A stretch of DNA of 61,907 nt from Clostridia bacterium (lineage in GTDB: Bacteria; Bacillota; Clostridia; Oscillospirales; Acutalibacteraceae). A model generated the notes under the pieces. That model did no database searches. It worked only from the letters and a program-made list of their open reading frames with translations, and was not told the origin of the DNA. Of this stretch, positions 42,786-51,465 are shown piece by piece. The stretch lies in contig CAAEIG010000154.1 of the NCBI GenBank assembly GCA_900755895.1, positions 1-61,907 on the forward strand. Direction: 5' to 3'. The position numbers and the translations under genes were made by a program. Each line of letters begins with the position of its first letter. The first letter of the stretch is position 1.

Positions 42786-42814
42786 AGTCTATCACAGTTT
42801 CATTGTGTTTTCAA
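42786..42814 (-). promoter_or_regulatory. Promoter of the esterase gene
   Basis: Minus-strand TTGAAA, a 17-bp spacer, then TAGACT with TG in extended position. Divergent from the kinase/GH13 promoter. Confidence 0.65.
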
Positions 42815-42860
42815 TCCCACATCTTTGGGTGGAAATTTCCTCTTCGGGACTGATAGACGG

Positions 42861-42889
42861 TTGAAGAACCGCAAAAAATGTGCTATGAT
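42861..42889 (+). promoter_or_regulatory. Promoter of the kinase-GH13_18 operon
   Basis: TTGAAG, a 17-bp spacer, then TATGAT with extended TGC. The palindrome TAACGTTA (42889-42896) overlaps the end of the -10 and may be a repressor site. Confidence 0.7.
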
Positions 42890-42922
42890 AACGTTAAACT
42901 AATCCAAGTGGGAGGGCGTCCT

Positions 42923-43879
42923 ATGTCTAAAAACCCCTTACAAGCAATTTCCGAAGCCATTGATCAATGGCAGCCACCTCAGGTCCCCCAGGACATCCCC
43001 CAGGGCGACATGCCCGGTGACAAGGTGTGGATCGGCCCCATGTCCATTGAGAAAGCCAATGTGACTTTCCGCGCCGTGCTCCCCCTGTTGAAAGAAGCAC
43101 TGGAGAACAACCCCGCTCACAAAGCGGTGATCACCGTCACTGGCGGCAGCGGCGTTATGAAGACCTGCGTGTCCGCCCTGTTGACCTATTATCTCAACCA
43201 GCTGGGCGTGAATGCCTTTACCATGTCCGGCGACAACTACCCCAAGCGCTATCCTGAGCTCAACGACATGGAGCGCATGCGCATCTTCCGCCTGGCGGGT
43301 GTGCGGGGCATGCTGAAAGAGGGCGTCTACAACAGCGAAAACGCTGCCACCCTCAAGGAGCTCCAGGTGAAAGATCTGGATTCCGACCCCGCTCAGTGCC
43401 AGGAGCATCCCTGGCTGGCAGCCTATTTGGAGGCCGGCAAGGAGGCACTCTCCCAGTATCTGGGCACCGAACAGGAACAGGAATACAATCAAATTGAAGA
43501 AGTGCTCCGGCAGTTTAAAGAGGGCCAGGACAAGATCTGGCTCAAGCGCATGGGCCGGGACGACACTGCCCTGTGGTATGAGGAGAAGGACTTCTCCGAC
43601 ATTGACGTGGTGGTTCTGGAATGGACCCACGGCAACTCCGGCAAGTTCCAGGGTGTGGATGTGCCCATCCTGTTGGCCAGCACTCCCGCTGAGACCCGTG
43701 AATACCGGCTCTCTCGGGGCCGGGACGCCAACGCCGACACTGCCTTCATCACCATGGTCATCGAACTGGAACAGAAGACGCTGGAGGCTCGGGCTCCCTA
43801 TGCCAAGGTGATCGTGTCCAAATCCTGTAAGCTTTTGAACTACGAAGAATACAAGCAGCTGATGGCTGCAGGCAGGTGA
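42923..43879 (+). CDS. P-loop kinase-like protein (adenylylsulfate/uridine kinase type) with degenerate Walker A
   Basis: A 318-residue protein. The core AVITVTGGSGVMKTCVSALL (residues 68-87) sits where a kinase P-loop belongs, but the loop reads GGSGVMKT (74-81): the Gly before Lys is Met. MSGDNYPKRYPELNDMERMR follows, resembling the substrate Asp/Arg region of uridine and adenylylsulfate kinases, then VVVLEWTHGNS and STPAETREYRLSRGRDANAD. The gene lies 5 bp ahead of a GH13_18 phosphorylase, so a sugar or glyceric-acid type substrate is more plausible than adenylylsulfate; this is inference. Start ATG after GGGAGGG. Confidence 0.65.
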   Translation: MSKNPLQAISEAIDQWQPPQVPQDIPQGDMPGDKVWIGPMSIEKANVTFRAVLPLLKEALENNPAHKAVITVTGGSGVMKTCVSALLTYYLNQLGVNAFTMSGDNYPKRYPELNDMERMRIFRLAGVRGMLKEGVYNSENAATLKELQVKDLDSDPAQCQEHPWLAAYLEAGKEALSQYLGTEQEQEYNQIEEVLRQFKEGQDKIWLKRMGRDDTALWYEEKDFSDIDVVVLEWTHGNSGKFQGVDVPILLASTPAETREYRLSRGRDANADTAFITMVIELEQKTLEARAPYAKVIVSKSCKLLNYEEYKQLMAAGR

Positions 43880-43884
43880 CAGCT

Positions 43885-45423
43885 ATGAAAGAGACTTTTT
43901 CCTATGGACCCATGCTCAACGCCTATCCCGACAGCTTGGGCGGCACTCTCTCTGACGCAGTGGAGTTTCTGAATGAGGACAGCGTAAAGGGGGCATTCTC
44001 CTCCTTCTATATTCTGCCCAGCCTGTTCAACACCGATTTGGACAGGGGCTTCTCTGTGAAGGATTACGGCGTCAACGGCGAGATCGCCAAGGAAGAGGAT
44101 CTCACCGCTCTTCAGACCATGGATATTGACCTGAAGCTGGACTTCATCCTCAACCACCTGTCCGTCCAGTCCCATCAGTTCCAGGATCTGCTGGAAAAGG
44201 GCGAGCAGTCCGCCTACAAGGACTTCTTCATCGACTGGAACAAGTTCTGGGAAGGCTGCGGCGAGCTCAACGAGGAGGGCGTTCTGGTGCCTCGGGACGA
44301 GTACCTCAAGGACATGTTCTTCCGCAAGCCCGGTCTGCCCGTGCTGGTGGTGGAGTTCGCTGACGGCACCAAGCGTCCCTATTGGAACACCTTCTACCAG
44401 CAGGTGGACGTGGACGAAACCGGCAAGAAACACTATCTGGGCCAGATGGACCTGAACATCAAGTCTCCCCTGGTGCTGGATTTCTATAAGCAAACCTTGA
44501 AGACCCTGGCAGGCTATGGCGCAAAGATCGTCCGTCTGGACGCCTTTGCCTATGCTCCCAAAGAGGTGGGCGCAAAGAACTTCCTCAACGATCCCGGCAC
44601 CTGGGAGTTCCTGCAGCAGATCACCGACATGGCCCAGCCCTATGGCGTGGCCCTGCTGCCCGAGATCCATGCCAGCTATGAGGAGGGCACCTACCGGATC
44701 ATTGCCAAGAAGGGTTACATGGTCTACGATTTCTTCCTACCCGGCCTGGTGCTGGACGCCTTTGAGCAGAAGTCCGGCGCGGACCTGGCTAAGTGGGCCA
44801 ATGAAATCTTGGACCACAACATGAAGACCGTGAATATGCTGGGCTGCCACGACGGCATCCCGCTGCTGGACCTGAAGGGTCTGCTGCCCGAGGAGCGGAT
44901 CCAGGGACTCATCAACACCCTGGTCAAGCGGGGAGGCTTTGTGAAGGACCTCCACGGCGCTAAGAACGTCTACTACCAGGTGAACGCCACCTACTACAGC
45001 GCCCTGGGTGAGGACGACCGGCGGATGCTGTTGGCCCGGGCCATTCAGCTGTTTATGCCCGGCAAGCCCCAGGTGTGGTACTTGGACCTGTTCGCCGGTA
45101 AGAACGACTATGAGGCCATGAAGCGGGCAGGAGCCGGCGGTCACAAGGAGATCAACCGGACCAACCTGTCCAAGGAAGCCATGGCGGAAGGACTGCAGAA
45201 GCCCGTGGTTCAGCGCCAGTTGGAGCTGTTGAAAGCTCGGGCAGCCTATCCCGTCTTTGGTCAGGACGCCAACATTTCCGTCAGTGCAGAGGGCTCCAGG
45301 ATAACCTTCCGCTGGGAGAATGCTGGACAGACCGCCACTCTCAACGCCGATCTGGCCACCAGCGATTTCACCGCAGTGGTCACCGACAACAACGGCAACG
45401 AGCTTTTCCGTATGGAGCAATAA
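43885..45423 (+). CDS. GH13 subfamily 18 sucrose/glucoside phosphorylase
   Basis: A 512-residue glycoside phosphorylase related to sucrose phosphorylase, sucrose-6F-phosphate phosphorylase and glucosylglycerate phosphorylase. These split a glucoside with phosphate to give glucose-1-phosphate. The catalytic nucleophile is D219 (KIVRLDAFAYAPKE), the acid/base E260 (LLPEIHASYEEG) and the transition-state Asp D323 (LGCHDGIPLLDLKG); DFILNHLSVQSHQF (86-99) is family-typical. The acceptor cannot be read by eye. The gene is translationally close (5 bp) to the kinase-like gene. Confidence 0.92.
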   Translation: MKETFSYGPMLNAYPDSLGGTLSDAVEFLNEDSVKGAFSSFYILPSLFNTDLDRGFSVKDYGVNGEIAKEEDLTALQTMDIDLKLDFILNHLSVQSHQFQDLLEKGEQSAYKDFFIDWNKFWEGCGELNEEGVLVPRDEYLKDMFFRKPGLPVLVVEFADGTKRPYWNTFYQQVDVDETGKKHYLGQMDLNIKSPLVLDFYKQTLKTLAGYGAKIVRLDAFAYAPKEVGAKNFLNDPGTWEFLQQITDMAQPYGVALLPEIHASYEEGTYRIIAKKGYMVYDFFLPGLVLDAFEQKSGADLAKWANEILDHNMKTVNMLGCHDGIPLLDLKGLLPEERIQGLINTLVKRGGFVKDLHGAKNVYYQVNATYYSALGEDDRRMLLARAIQLFMPGKPQVWYLDLFAGKNDYEAMKRAGAGGHKEINRTNLSKEAMAEGLQKPVVQRQLELLKARAAYPVFGQDANISVSAEGSRITFRWENAGQTATLNADLATSDFTAVVTDNNGNELFRMEQ

Positions 45424-45440
45424 GAATAAGCGTTCTACGC

Positions 45441-45474
45441 AAAAGAGCCGAACCCTTTGGGGTTCGGCTCTTTT
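45441..45474. terminator. Two-way intrinsic terminator
   Basis: AAAAGAGCCGAACCC / GGGTTCGGCTCTTTT stem with a TTTG loop and T tracts on both strands. Confidence 0.92.
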
Positions 45475-45495
45475 TTATGCTTTTCAGACGGTGGC

Positions 45496-46362
45496 TCAGA
45501 GGAGGGAATCCAGATTGAAACAGGCTCCTGCAGGGATGGCTACGGACTTTCCATTGACCAGCACCCACACCTCCAAGGCAGAGGGATTGCGAACTTTTTG
45601 GCTGTCCACAGACCACTCCAGCCGGCGATAGGCTGTCACATAGTCCACGATTTCCCCATTGGTGGCAAACCAGCACTCCTCTTTATGGGCTGCCATCTTC
45701 TGGGCAAACTGCTCCAACACCTGCCAGTTGTCATTGCCTGCAAACTCATAGGAATGACCCCACAGGTAGAACAGTTTCGGCTTTTGCCGCGCCCAGGGAG
45801 CTTCCTCGGGAGTGAAAAAGGCATCCACCAACTCCATCAACCTGGGATCGTCATGGTGGCAGGTAGCGGGCCATGCCAAAAACTCCTGGGGAATGTCGAA
45901 CCGGCCCGTGGATTCCACGGTACGAGCGCTGGCATACCCCGCCTGGCGAAGAAGCTCCACAACATTGGCGTCCCAATCCCCATAGGCGTAGGCAAAGCTG
46001 CGCACCACGGTTCCTGTCAGTTCCTCCAGGCGGCGCTTATCCTCCACAATCTCTAGCATGTCTGTGGAAGCGGGCACTGATGTAAGGGAGCAATGGTACA
46101 GTCCATGACCGGCTATTTCATGACCCTGGTACAGGGCGGCGATCTCTTCCCCGGGAATCCGGTAGAAATCCAAGGGTTTCCCCTGATAGCTTCCAGGGCC
46201 CCCTGTCCCAAACAGGCCGGAGTTCAAGTTGAATGTCCCTTTCAGCCCATACCGGTTGAGCAAATCCACCAACTGGCGGTCAAAGGTGAAACCGTCGTCA
46301 TAGCTGAGCGTCACCGCCCGGCTCTTTCCTTCCGGAAACAGCATCCCAATCCTGGTTTCCAT
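45496..46362 (-). CDS. Polysaccharide deacetylase family protein (CE4/NodB fold)
   Basis: A 288-residue NodB-fold protein without signal peptide. Motif 1 is TLSYDDGFTFD (the second Asp binds metal), motif 2 HEIAGHGLYHCS (His pair), and later SFAYAYGDWD and LWGHSYEF. The lack of a secretion signal makes a cell-wall substrate doubtful; cytosolic deacetylation of imported sugars fits better. It lies 14 bp after the GH42 gene in the same operon. Confidence 0.85.
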   Translation of the reverse strand: METRIGMLFPEGKSRAVTLSYDDGFTFDRQLVDLLNRYGLKGTFNLNSGLFGTGGPGSYQGKPLDFYRIPGEEIAALYQGHEIAGHGLYHCSLTSVPASTDMLEIVEDKRRLEELTGTVVRSFAYAYGDWDANVVELLRQAGYASARTVESTGRFDIPQEFLAWPATCHHDDPRLMELVDAFFTPEEAPWARQKPKLFYLWGHSYEFAGNDNWQVLEQFAQKMAAHKEECWFATNGEIVDYVTAYRRLEWSVDSQKVRNPSALEVWVLVNGKSVAIPAGACFNLDSLL

Positions 46363-46376
46363 ATCGCACTCCTCCT

Positions 46377-48437
46377 TTACAGGATCCGGTACACCTTGGT
46401 CTCATAGCTGCCCAGTTCCACCGGGCCCTGGACCTGGCAACGGGTGTCCAAATCCACCATAGCTGTATTCAGCACGATCTCCTGGGGCTCCCTCTCATAG
46501 TTGAGAACCACGAGATAGTCCTGGTCCCCCTTCCGACGCAGAGCGATTTCACAAGCGGCGGGCACAGTGACTCGATCCTGGAAGGGCTCATACACCTGCA
46601 GCTCCTTCAACAGGGCCTCCACAGTCTCTCTGGTAAAGCAGCCACCCAAGTGGAACACCCGACCGTTTCCAACCGGAGTGCAGGTGAGCGCAGGCTCGCC
46701 GGCGTACCAGGTATCCCCACTGAAGCGGGCCAGGACTTTCGTCTCAGGAGAAACAGGCTCCAATACCTCATTGAAAATACCCGTGGGCAGCTCTTTGCCC
46801 TCCCATACCATGGGAACCGGATCGTCCCCGGGACCGATGAAGGTACACTCCACCACCTGGGTTCCAGCGGCTCCGGTCAAAAGGCCCGGCACCGGCTGCA
46901 TCACGCAGTGACCCTGGACATCCTTTTGCCCGGTACGTGCACCCAGAATCAGGGTACCACCAAGGCGAGCGTACTCCTCCAGCAACTGGGCGTTCTCCGG
47001 GGAGAGGATCTCCTGGTGGGGGCAGAACAGCACCGGATAGGTCTCCCGCAGCTCCTTGGCATCCATCCCCTCTTGGAGATAGACGGCGTCCAGGGGAGTG
47101 TGGGCCAGCTGACAGCCAACGAAGATCTCCTGCTCGCTTTGATGGGTCAAAGCCTGATGCCATGCGTCCGTCTGGGTATCAAAGATATTGTCGTAATCCT
47201 TCACCATGCCCACAGGAGCCACATAGTCCGTGCCTGCCAGCTCTTGGATGGCCTGTATTCTGGCGTTGAGCCGCTGCAGCTCGGCCAGCTTCCGGTTGGG
47301 ACGATTGTCATAATCCACCAGGCCGTGCCAATACATCTCTGTGCCAAAAGTGGCCGTACGCCAACGGAAAAAGCTGACGTACTCCGCGCCATGGGCCACA
47401 CTCTGCATCACCCAGAGCATCATCTGTCCGGGCTTGGGCGCCGGCGCCGACATGGTGGCGCTGCCTCCAGTGCCCGCCTGCTGCTCCATAATGCCAAAGT
47501 GGGGGCAGATGGACCGCACTTCCATCAGATTACGGCTCCACTTGCGATCACGCAGATTCTTGTCCCCACGGGGATCGGCGTTCATGGCATAGGCAAAGTT
47601 GGGATAGCTGTCATAGGTGTAAACGTCCAGGATCTCCCTGGTGAGCTTATGGTTGTCCATGCTGCCAAAGATGCCGTTGGTGGTGATGAAATCCCCGGGT
47701 TTGCAATACTTGCGGAGAATCTTCACCTGCATTTCGCAGAAGCTCAGCGTGCTGTGGGACACAAACCGGATGTAATCCAGCTTCTGGTTGGGATTCGTCC
47801 CGTCGCCATAGGTAGTGCGGGGCACATGGACCTGCTCCCAATCGGTGTAGGTCTGGTTCCAGAACACCGCGCCCCAGGCCTGGTTGAGAGCGTCCAAGGT
47901 GCCGTATTTGGCGCGAAGGAACTCCCGGAAGGCCACATTGTCGCTTTCTGAGTAAAACTCCTGCGTCTCGCAGTTGAACTCATTGTCCACCTGCCAACCC
48001 ACGATACAGGGCCGCTGGGCATAATGCTGGGCCAACTTCTCCACAATCCGGGAGGACAGTTCCCGGTACTTCGGGGAATTGTAATTATAGTGCCTGCGGG
48101 TACCATGGCGGTAAAGCACGCCATCCCGGCGGGCATTGAGGACCTCCGGATACTTCTCCGTCAGCCACGCCGGGGGTGTGGCTGTGGGAGTACCGAAGAT
48201 CACCTTCATTCCCTTTTCCTCAGCCAAATCCAGGAAACGATCCCAGAAGTCATAGGTGAAGACTCCCTCTTCCGGCTCGGTCAGACTCCAGGCAAATTCC
48301 CCCACACGGATGGTGGTGATCCCGTGCTGCAACATCCTGTCCAGGTCGCTCTCCCACAGGCTCTCACTCCAATGCTCCGGGTAATAACAGGCCCCCAGCT
48401 CCAGCTTGGGCCACCGATAATTTTGGTTCTGTTTCAT
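46377..48437 (-). CDS. Beta-galactosidase, glycoside hydrolase family 42
   Basis: A 686-residue cytoplasmic GH42 enzyme hydrolysing beta-galactosides. The N-terminal TIM barrel begins GACYYPEHWSESLWESDLDR; the acid/base E153 is in GWQVDNEFNC and the nucleophile E318 in PHFGIMEQQAG. A trimerisation domain and a small beta domain follow. The length is standard. Ribosome site AGGAGGAG. No transporter gene is adjacent. It is first in an operon with a CE4 protein. Confidence 0.94.
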   Translation of the reverse strand: MKQNQNYRWPKLELGACYYPEHWSESLWESDLDRMLQHGITTIRVGEFAWSLTEPEEGVFTYDFWDRFLDLAEEKGMKVIFGTPTATPPAWLTEKYPEVLNARRDGVLYRHGTRRHYNYNSPKYRELSSRIVEKLAQHYAQRPCIVGWQVDNEFNCETQEFYSESDNVAFREFLRAKYGTLDALNQAWGAVFWNQTYTDWEQVHVPRTTYGDGTNPNQKLDYIRFVSHSTLSFCEMQVKILRKYCKPGDFITTNGIFGSMDNHKLTREILDVYTYDSYPNFAYAMNADPRGDKNLRDRKWSRNLMEVRSICPHFGIMEQQAGTGGSATMSAPAPKPGQMMLWVMQSVAHGAEYVSFFRWRTATFGTEMYWHGLVDYDNRPNRKLAELQRLNARIQAIQELAGTDYVAPVGMVKDYDNIFDTQTDAWHQALTHQSEQEIFVGCQLAHTPLDAVYLQEGMDAKELRETYPVLFCPHQEILSPENAQLLEEYARLGGTLILGARTGQKDVQGHCVMQPVPGLLTGAAGTQVVECTFIGPGDDPVPMVWEGKELPTGIFNEVLEPVSPETKVLARFSGDTWYAGEPALTCTPVGNGRVFHLGGCFTRETVEALLKELQVYEPFQDRVTVPAACEIALRRKGDQDYLVVLNYEREPQEIVLNTAMVDLDTRCQVQGPVELGSYETKVYRIL

Positions 48438-48479
48438 AAGCTCCTCCTGTTTTCCCTTGCTTTTTTTGCGGTTTTCCCC

Positions 48480-48508
48480 ATTATAGCAGAGGCACTTTTT
48501 GAAAACAA
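48480..48508 (-). promoter_or_regulatory. Sigma-A promoter of the GH42 operon
   Basis: Minus-strand TTGTTT, a 17-bp spacer, then TATAAT with extended TGC. The inverted repeat AAAGT-N7-ACTTT (48524-48540) lies just upstream of the -35 and is a candidate regulator site. Confidence 0.8.
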
Positions 48509-48556
48509 CCCGCTAGCCTTAAAAAAGTACGTACAACTTTAGACAAGTTTTCTTAC

Positions 48557-48595
48557 AAAAAAAGACATCCAGGCTTTTGCCTGGATGCCTCTTTT
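48557..48595 (-). terminator. Second terminator after the atp operon
   Basis: GCATCCAGGC / GCCTGGATGT hairpin with AAAA loop and seven Ts on the minus strand; a second barrier ahead of the GH42 promoter. Confidence 0.8.
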
Positions 48596-48653
48596 CATCT
48601 CAATACAGGAAACCAGCACAAGCAAAAATCCGTTGGAGCTGTTAACCAAGCGC

Positions 48654-48680
48654 AAAAAAGCCCCGGTACAAAACCGGGGC
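48654..48680 (-). terminator. Terminator of the atp operon
   Basis: Minus-strand GCCCCGGT / ACCGGGGC with a 5-nt loop and TTTTTT, 35 bp after atpC. Confidence 0.9.
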
Positions 48681-48714
48681 CATGAGAACTAAAATTAAGA
48701 AGAAAATGAAATCA

Positions 48715-49122
48715 TCAATGAGCTGATTTTGCCTTCAGTCGAGCCAAAGCTCTGGCCAGGGCCGCCTGCGTTTCATAGTACTCCCGCTGGCTCTGTTTCT
48801 GGCGCAGCCGTTCCTCCGCTCGTTGCTTGGCAGCTTCGGCGCGCTTCTGGTCGATGTCCTCCGGGCGCTCCAGAGAGGCAGCCAGCAAAATGACACGTTC
48901 GGGCATGACTTCCACGCAGCCGTCACTGGCTACGCAGACGTGCCAAGTGCCATCCTGGTCCTGAAAGCGAACAATGCCCGCCGTGATGGCTGTGACCATG
49001 GGCTCATGGCCGGGCAGCACACCGTAAGAACCATCCAGACCGGGCAGAACCACCTGTCTGCACATGCCGGAGAAAAAGATGTTTTGGGGCGAGACCATCT
49101 CCAAATAAAATGTAGACGCCAT
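48715..49122 (-). CDS. atpC: ATP synthase epsilon subunit
   Basis: A 135-residue central-stalk subunit that couples rotation and can inhibit ATP hydrolysis. The N-terminal beta sandwich contains LEMVSPQNIFFSGMCRQVVL and LPGLDGSYGVLPGHEPMVTA; the C-terminal helical hairpin (RPEDIDQKRAEAAKQRAEER) is complete. ATG with AAGGAGG; last gene of the operon, 12 bp after atpD. Confidence 0.96.
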   Translation of the reverse strand: MASTFYLEMVSPQNIFFSGMCRQVVLPGLDGSYGVLPGHEPMVTAITAGIVRFQDQDGTWHVCVASDGCVEVMPERVILLAASLERPEDIDQKRAEAAKQRAEERLRQKQSQREYYETQAALARALARLKAKSAH

Positions 49123-49134
49123 AAAACCGCCTCC

Positions 49135-50526
49135 TTACGCTTCCTTGCTCTTCTGCCACACCTCGTCGATGGTGCCCATATTGTTGAAGCACACCTCGGA
49201 GACCTTGTCCAGCTCACCGCCCAAAATAGCCTCAAAGCCTTTGACGGTGTCCTCCACAGCCACATAACGGCCTTCCTTGCCAGTAAAGGGCTGGGCCACA
49301 AAGAAGGGCTGGGAGAAGAACCGCTGGATTTTCCGGGCACGGGCCACAACCAGCTTGTCCTCATCGCCCAGTTCCTCCATACCCAGAATGGCGATAATAT
49401 CCTGGAGTTCCCGGTACCGCTGGAGCATCTCCTGGGTCTTCCGGGCCACGTTATAGTGGCGCTGACCCACGACATCGGGCTCCAGCACACGAGAGGTGGA
49501 CTCCAACGGATCCACTGCGGGATAAATGCCCTGCTCCACGATCTTACGGGACAACACGGTGGTGGCATCCAAGTGTGCGAAGGTGGTGGCAGGAGCCGGG
49601 TCGGTCAAGTCATCGGCGGGGACGTACACGGCCTGCACCGAGGTGATGGACCCGTTCTTTGTGGAGGTGATCCGCTCCTGCAGAGCGCCCATCTCATTGG
49701 CCAGGGTGGGCTGATAGCCCACAGCGGAGGGCAACCGCCCCATCAGAGCGGAAACCTCAGAGCCTGCCTGGACATAACGGAAGATATTGTCGATAAACAG
49801 CAGCACGTTCTGATGCTCGTGGTCCCGGAAATACTCGGCCATGGTAAGCCCTGTGAGGGCCACGCGCATACGTGCCCCAGGAGGCTCATTCATCTGGCCA
49901 AAGACCAAGGCAGTCTTCTCAATAACCCCGGACTCGGTCATCTCCCGCCACAGGTCGTTACCCTCTCGGGTACGCTCGCCCACGCCGGTGAAGATGGAAT
50001 AGCCGCCATGTTCGGTGGCAATGTTGCGGATCAGCTCCTGAATCAACACAGTCTTGCCCACACCGGCACCGCCGAACAGGCCGATCTTACCGCCTTTGGC
50101 GTAGGGGGCCAGCAGGTCAATGACCTTGATACCCGTCTCCAGAATCTCTACGCTGCCGCTCTGGTCCGCAAAGCCCGGCGCCTCCCGGTGAATGGGCCAA
50201 CGCTCCTGGCACTGAGCGGGACCCTTGTCGTCGATGGTATTGCCCAGCACGTTGAACATCCGGCCCAGGGTCCCCTCGCCAACCGGCACACTGATGGGAC
50301 CGCCGGTGGCTGTGACTTCCATACCGCGCTTGAGGCCCTCACTGGTGGCCAGGGTGATGCAGCGCACCGCGCCGTCTCCCATGTGTTTGAGAACCTCCAA
50401 CACCTGGGTCTCCCCTCCGTTGTCCACGGTCAGCGCGTCATAGATGTTGGGCAGCTTCCCATTGTCAAATTGAACGTCCACCACAGGTCCCAAAACCTGC
50501 AGCACCTTCCCTTTATTTCCTTCCAT
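49135..50526 (-). CDS. atpD: ATP synthase beta subunit
   Basis: A 463-residue catalytic F1 subunit. Walker A is GLFGGAGVGKTVLIQELI, the catalytic Glu lies in TGVGERTREGNDLW, and VLLFIDNIFRYVQAGSEVSA gives Walker B. The length is standard. It starts at ATG 48 bp after atpG. Confidence 0.98.
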   Translation of the reverse strand: MEGNKGKVLQVLGPVVDVQFDNGKLPNIYDALTVDNGGETQVLEVLKHMGDGAVRCITLATSEGLKRGMEVTATGGPISVPVGEGTLGRMFNVLGNTIDDKGPAQCQERWPIHREAPGFADQSGSVEILETGIKVIDLLAPYAKGGKIGLFGGAGVGKTVLIQELIRNIATEHGGYSIFTGVGERTREGNDLWREMTESGVIEKTALVFGQMNEPPGARMRVALTGLTMAEYFRDHEHQNVLLFIDNIFRYVQAGSEVSALMGRLPSAVGYQPTLANEMGALQERITSTKNGSITSVQAVYVPADDLTDPAPATTFAHLDATTVLSRKIVEQGIYPAVDPLESTSRVLEPDVVGQRHYNVARKTQEMLQRYRELQDIIAILGMEELGDEDKLVVARARKIQRFFSQPFFVAQPFTGKEGRYVAVEDTVKGFEAILGGELDKVSEVCFNNMGTIDEVWQKSKEA

Positions 50527-50574
50527 GAAAGGGACCCCTTTCTCTGTGATGTAAGTTTCTCATCCCCGAAGCGT

Positions 50575-51465
50575 TCACTGCTGCTCCAGAGCAGTGGCGC
50601 CCGCCGCAATCTCGGTGATCTCCTGGGTGATGGCTCCCTGTCTGGCTCGGTTAAACTCCAGAGAGAGCCGCTTGAGCATATCCCGGGCACTGTCCGATGC
50701 AGAATCCATAGCGGTCATCCGGGAGTTCTGCTCACTGCAGAAGGACTCCACTAACGCCGCAAACAGATATCCCTTCAGCACGCCGGGCACCAGCACGTCC
50801 AACACCGCCTCGGGTGAAGGCTCATACCGCACCACGTCCCGATACCGGTCCGCCTCGGAAAGTCCCCGACGAGCACTGAGCATCGCTCGGTCCAGAGGCA
50901 GTAGCTTGATGATCTCAGGCTCCATGCGCATGGCGGAAAAGCTCCGGGTGTACACCAGGTACACCTCATCCAGGGCATTCTGCTCGTAAAGGTCCAGCAG
51001 CGTCTCGGAGATCTCCCGTGCCCGCTCCAGGTTGGGATCCTGAGCGGTATACATAAACTCACCATCAATGGTGATGTTTTTCTTTTCAAAGTAGTGGCGT
51101 CCCATCTGACCAATCAAAAACAGGGTGGGATCTTTTTTATGTCCCAAGTACTCTTCCGCCAGCTTCAACACATTGTGGTTGTAAGCGCCTGCCAAACCTT
51201 TATCGCCGGTGATCACCACGAACCCTGTTCGGCACTCATCCTTGGGCTTGTGATGACCTTCGATATAGCGGTGCTTCAAATCCGGGGAATGCCGGAAGAT
51301 ATCCAGCACTGTTCTGGCCAAACGATCAAAATAGGGCTCCACCTCGGCCAGCTGCTTTCTGGCCTTCTTCACCTTTGCCGAGGAGATCAGGTACATGGCA
51401 TTGGTGATCTTCAGCGTCTGCTCAATGCTCCGCATCCGGGAGCGAATTTCAGTTATGCCTGCCAT
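50575..51465 (-). CDS. atpG: ATP synthase gamma subunit
   Basis: A 296-residue rotor shaft of F1. The N-terminal coil ITEIRSRMRSIEQTLKITNA and the C-terminal coil SRMTAMDSASDSARDMLKRL ... FNRARQGAITQEITEI are the conserved rotor segments. The start overlaps the atpA stop by 13 bp. Confidence 0.97.
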   Translation of the reverse strand: MAGITEIRSRMRSIEQTLKITNAMYLISSAKVKKARKQLAEVEPYFDRLARTVLDIFRHSPDLKHRYIEGHHKPKDECRTGFVVITGDKGLAGAYNHNVLKLAEEYLGHKKDPTLFLIGQMGRHYFEKKNITIDGEFMYTAQDPNLERAREISETLLDLYEQNALDEVYLVYTRSFSAMRMEPEIIKLLPLDRAMLSARRGLSEADRYRDVVRYEPSPEAVLDVLVPGVLKGYLFAALVESFCSEQNSRMTAMDSASDSARDMLKRLSLEFNRARQGAITQEITEIAAGATALEQQ

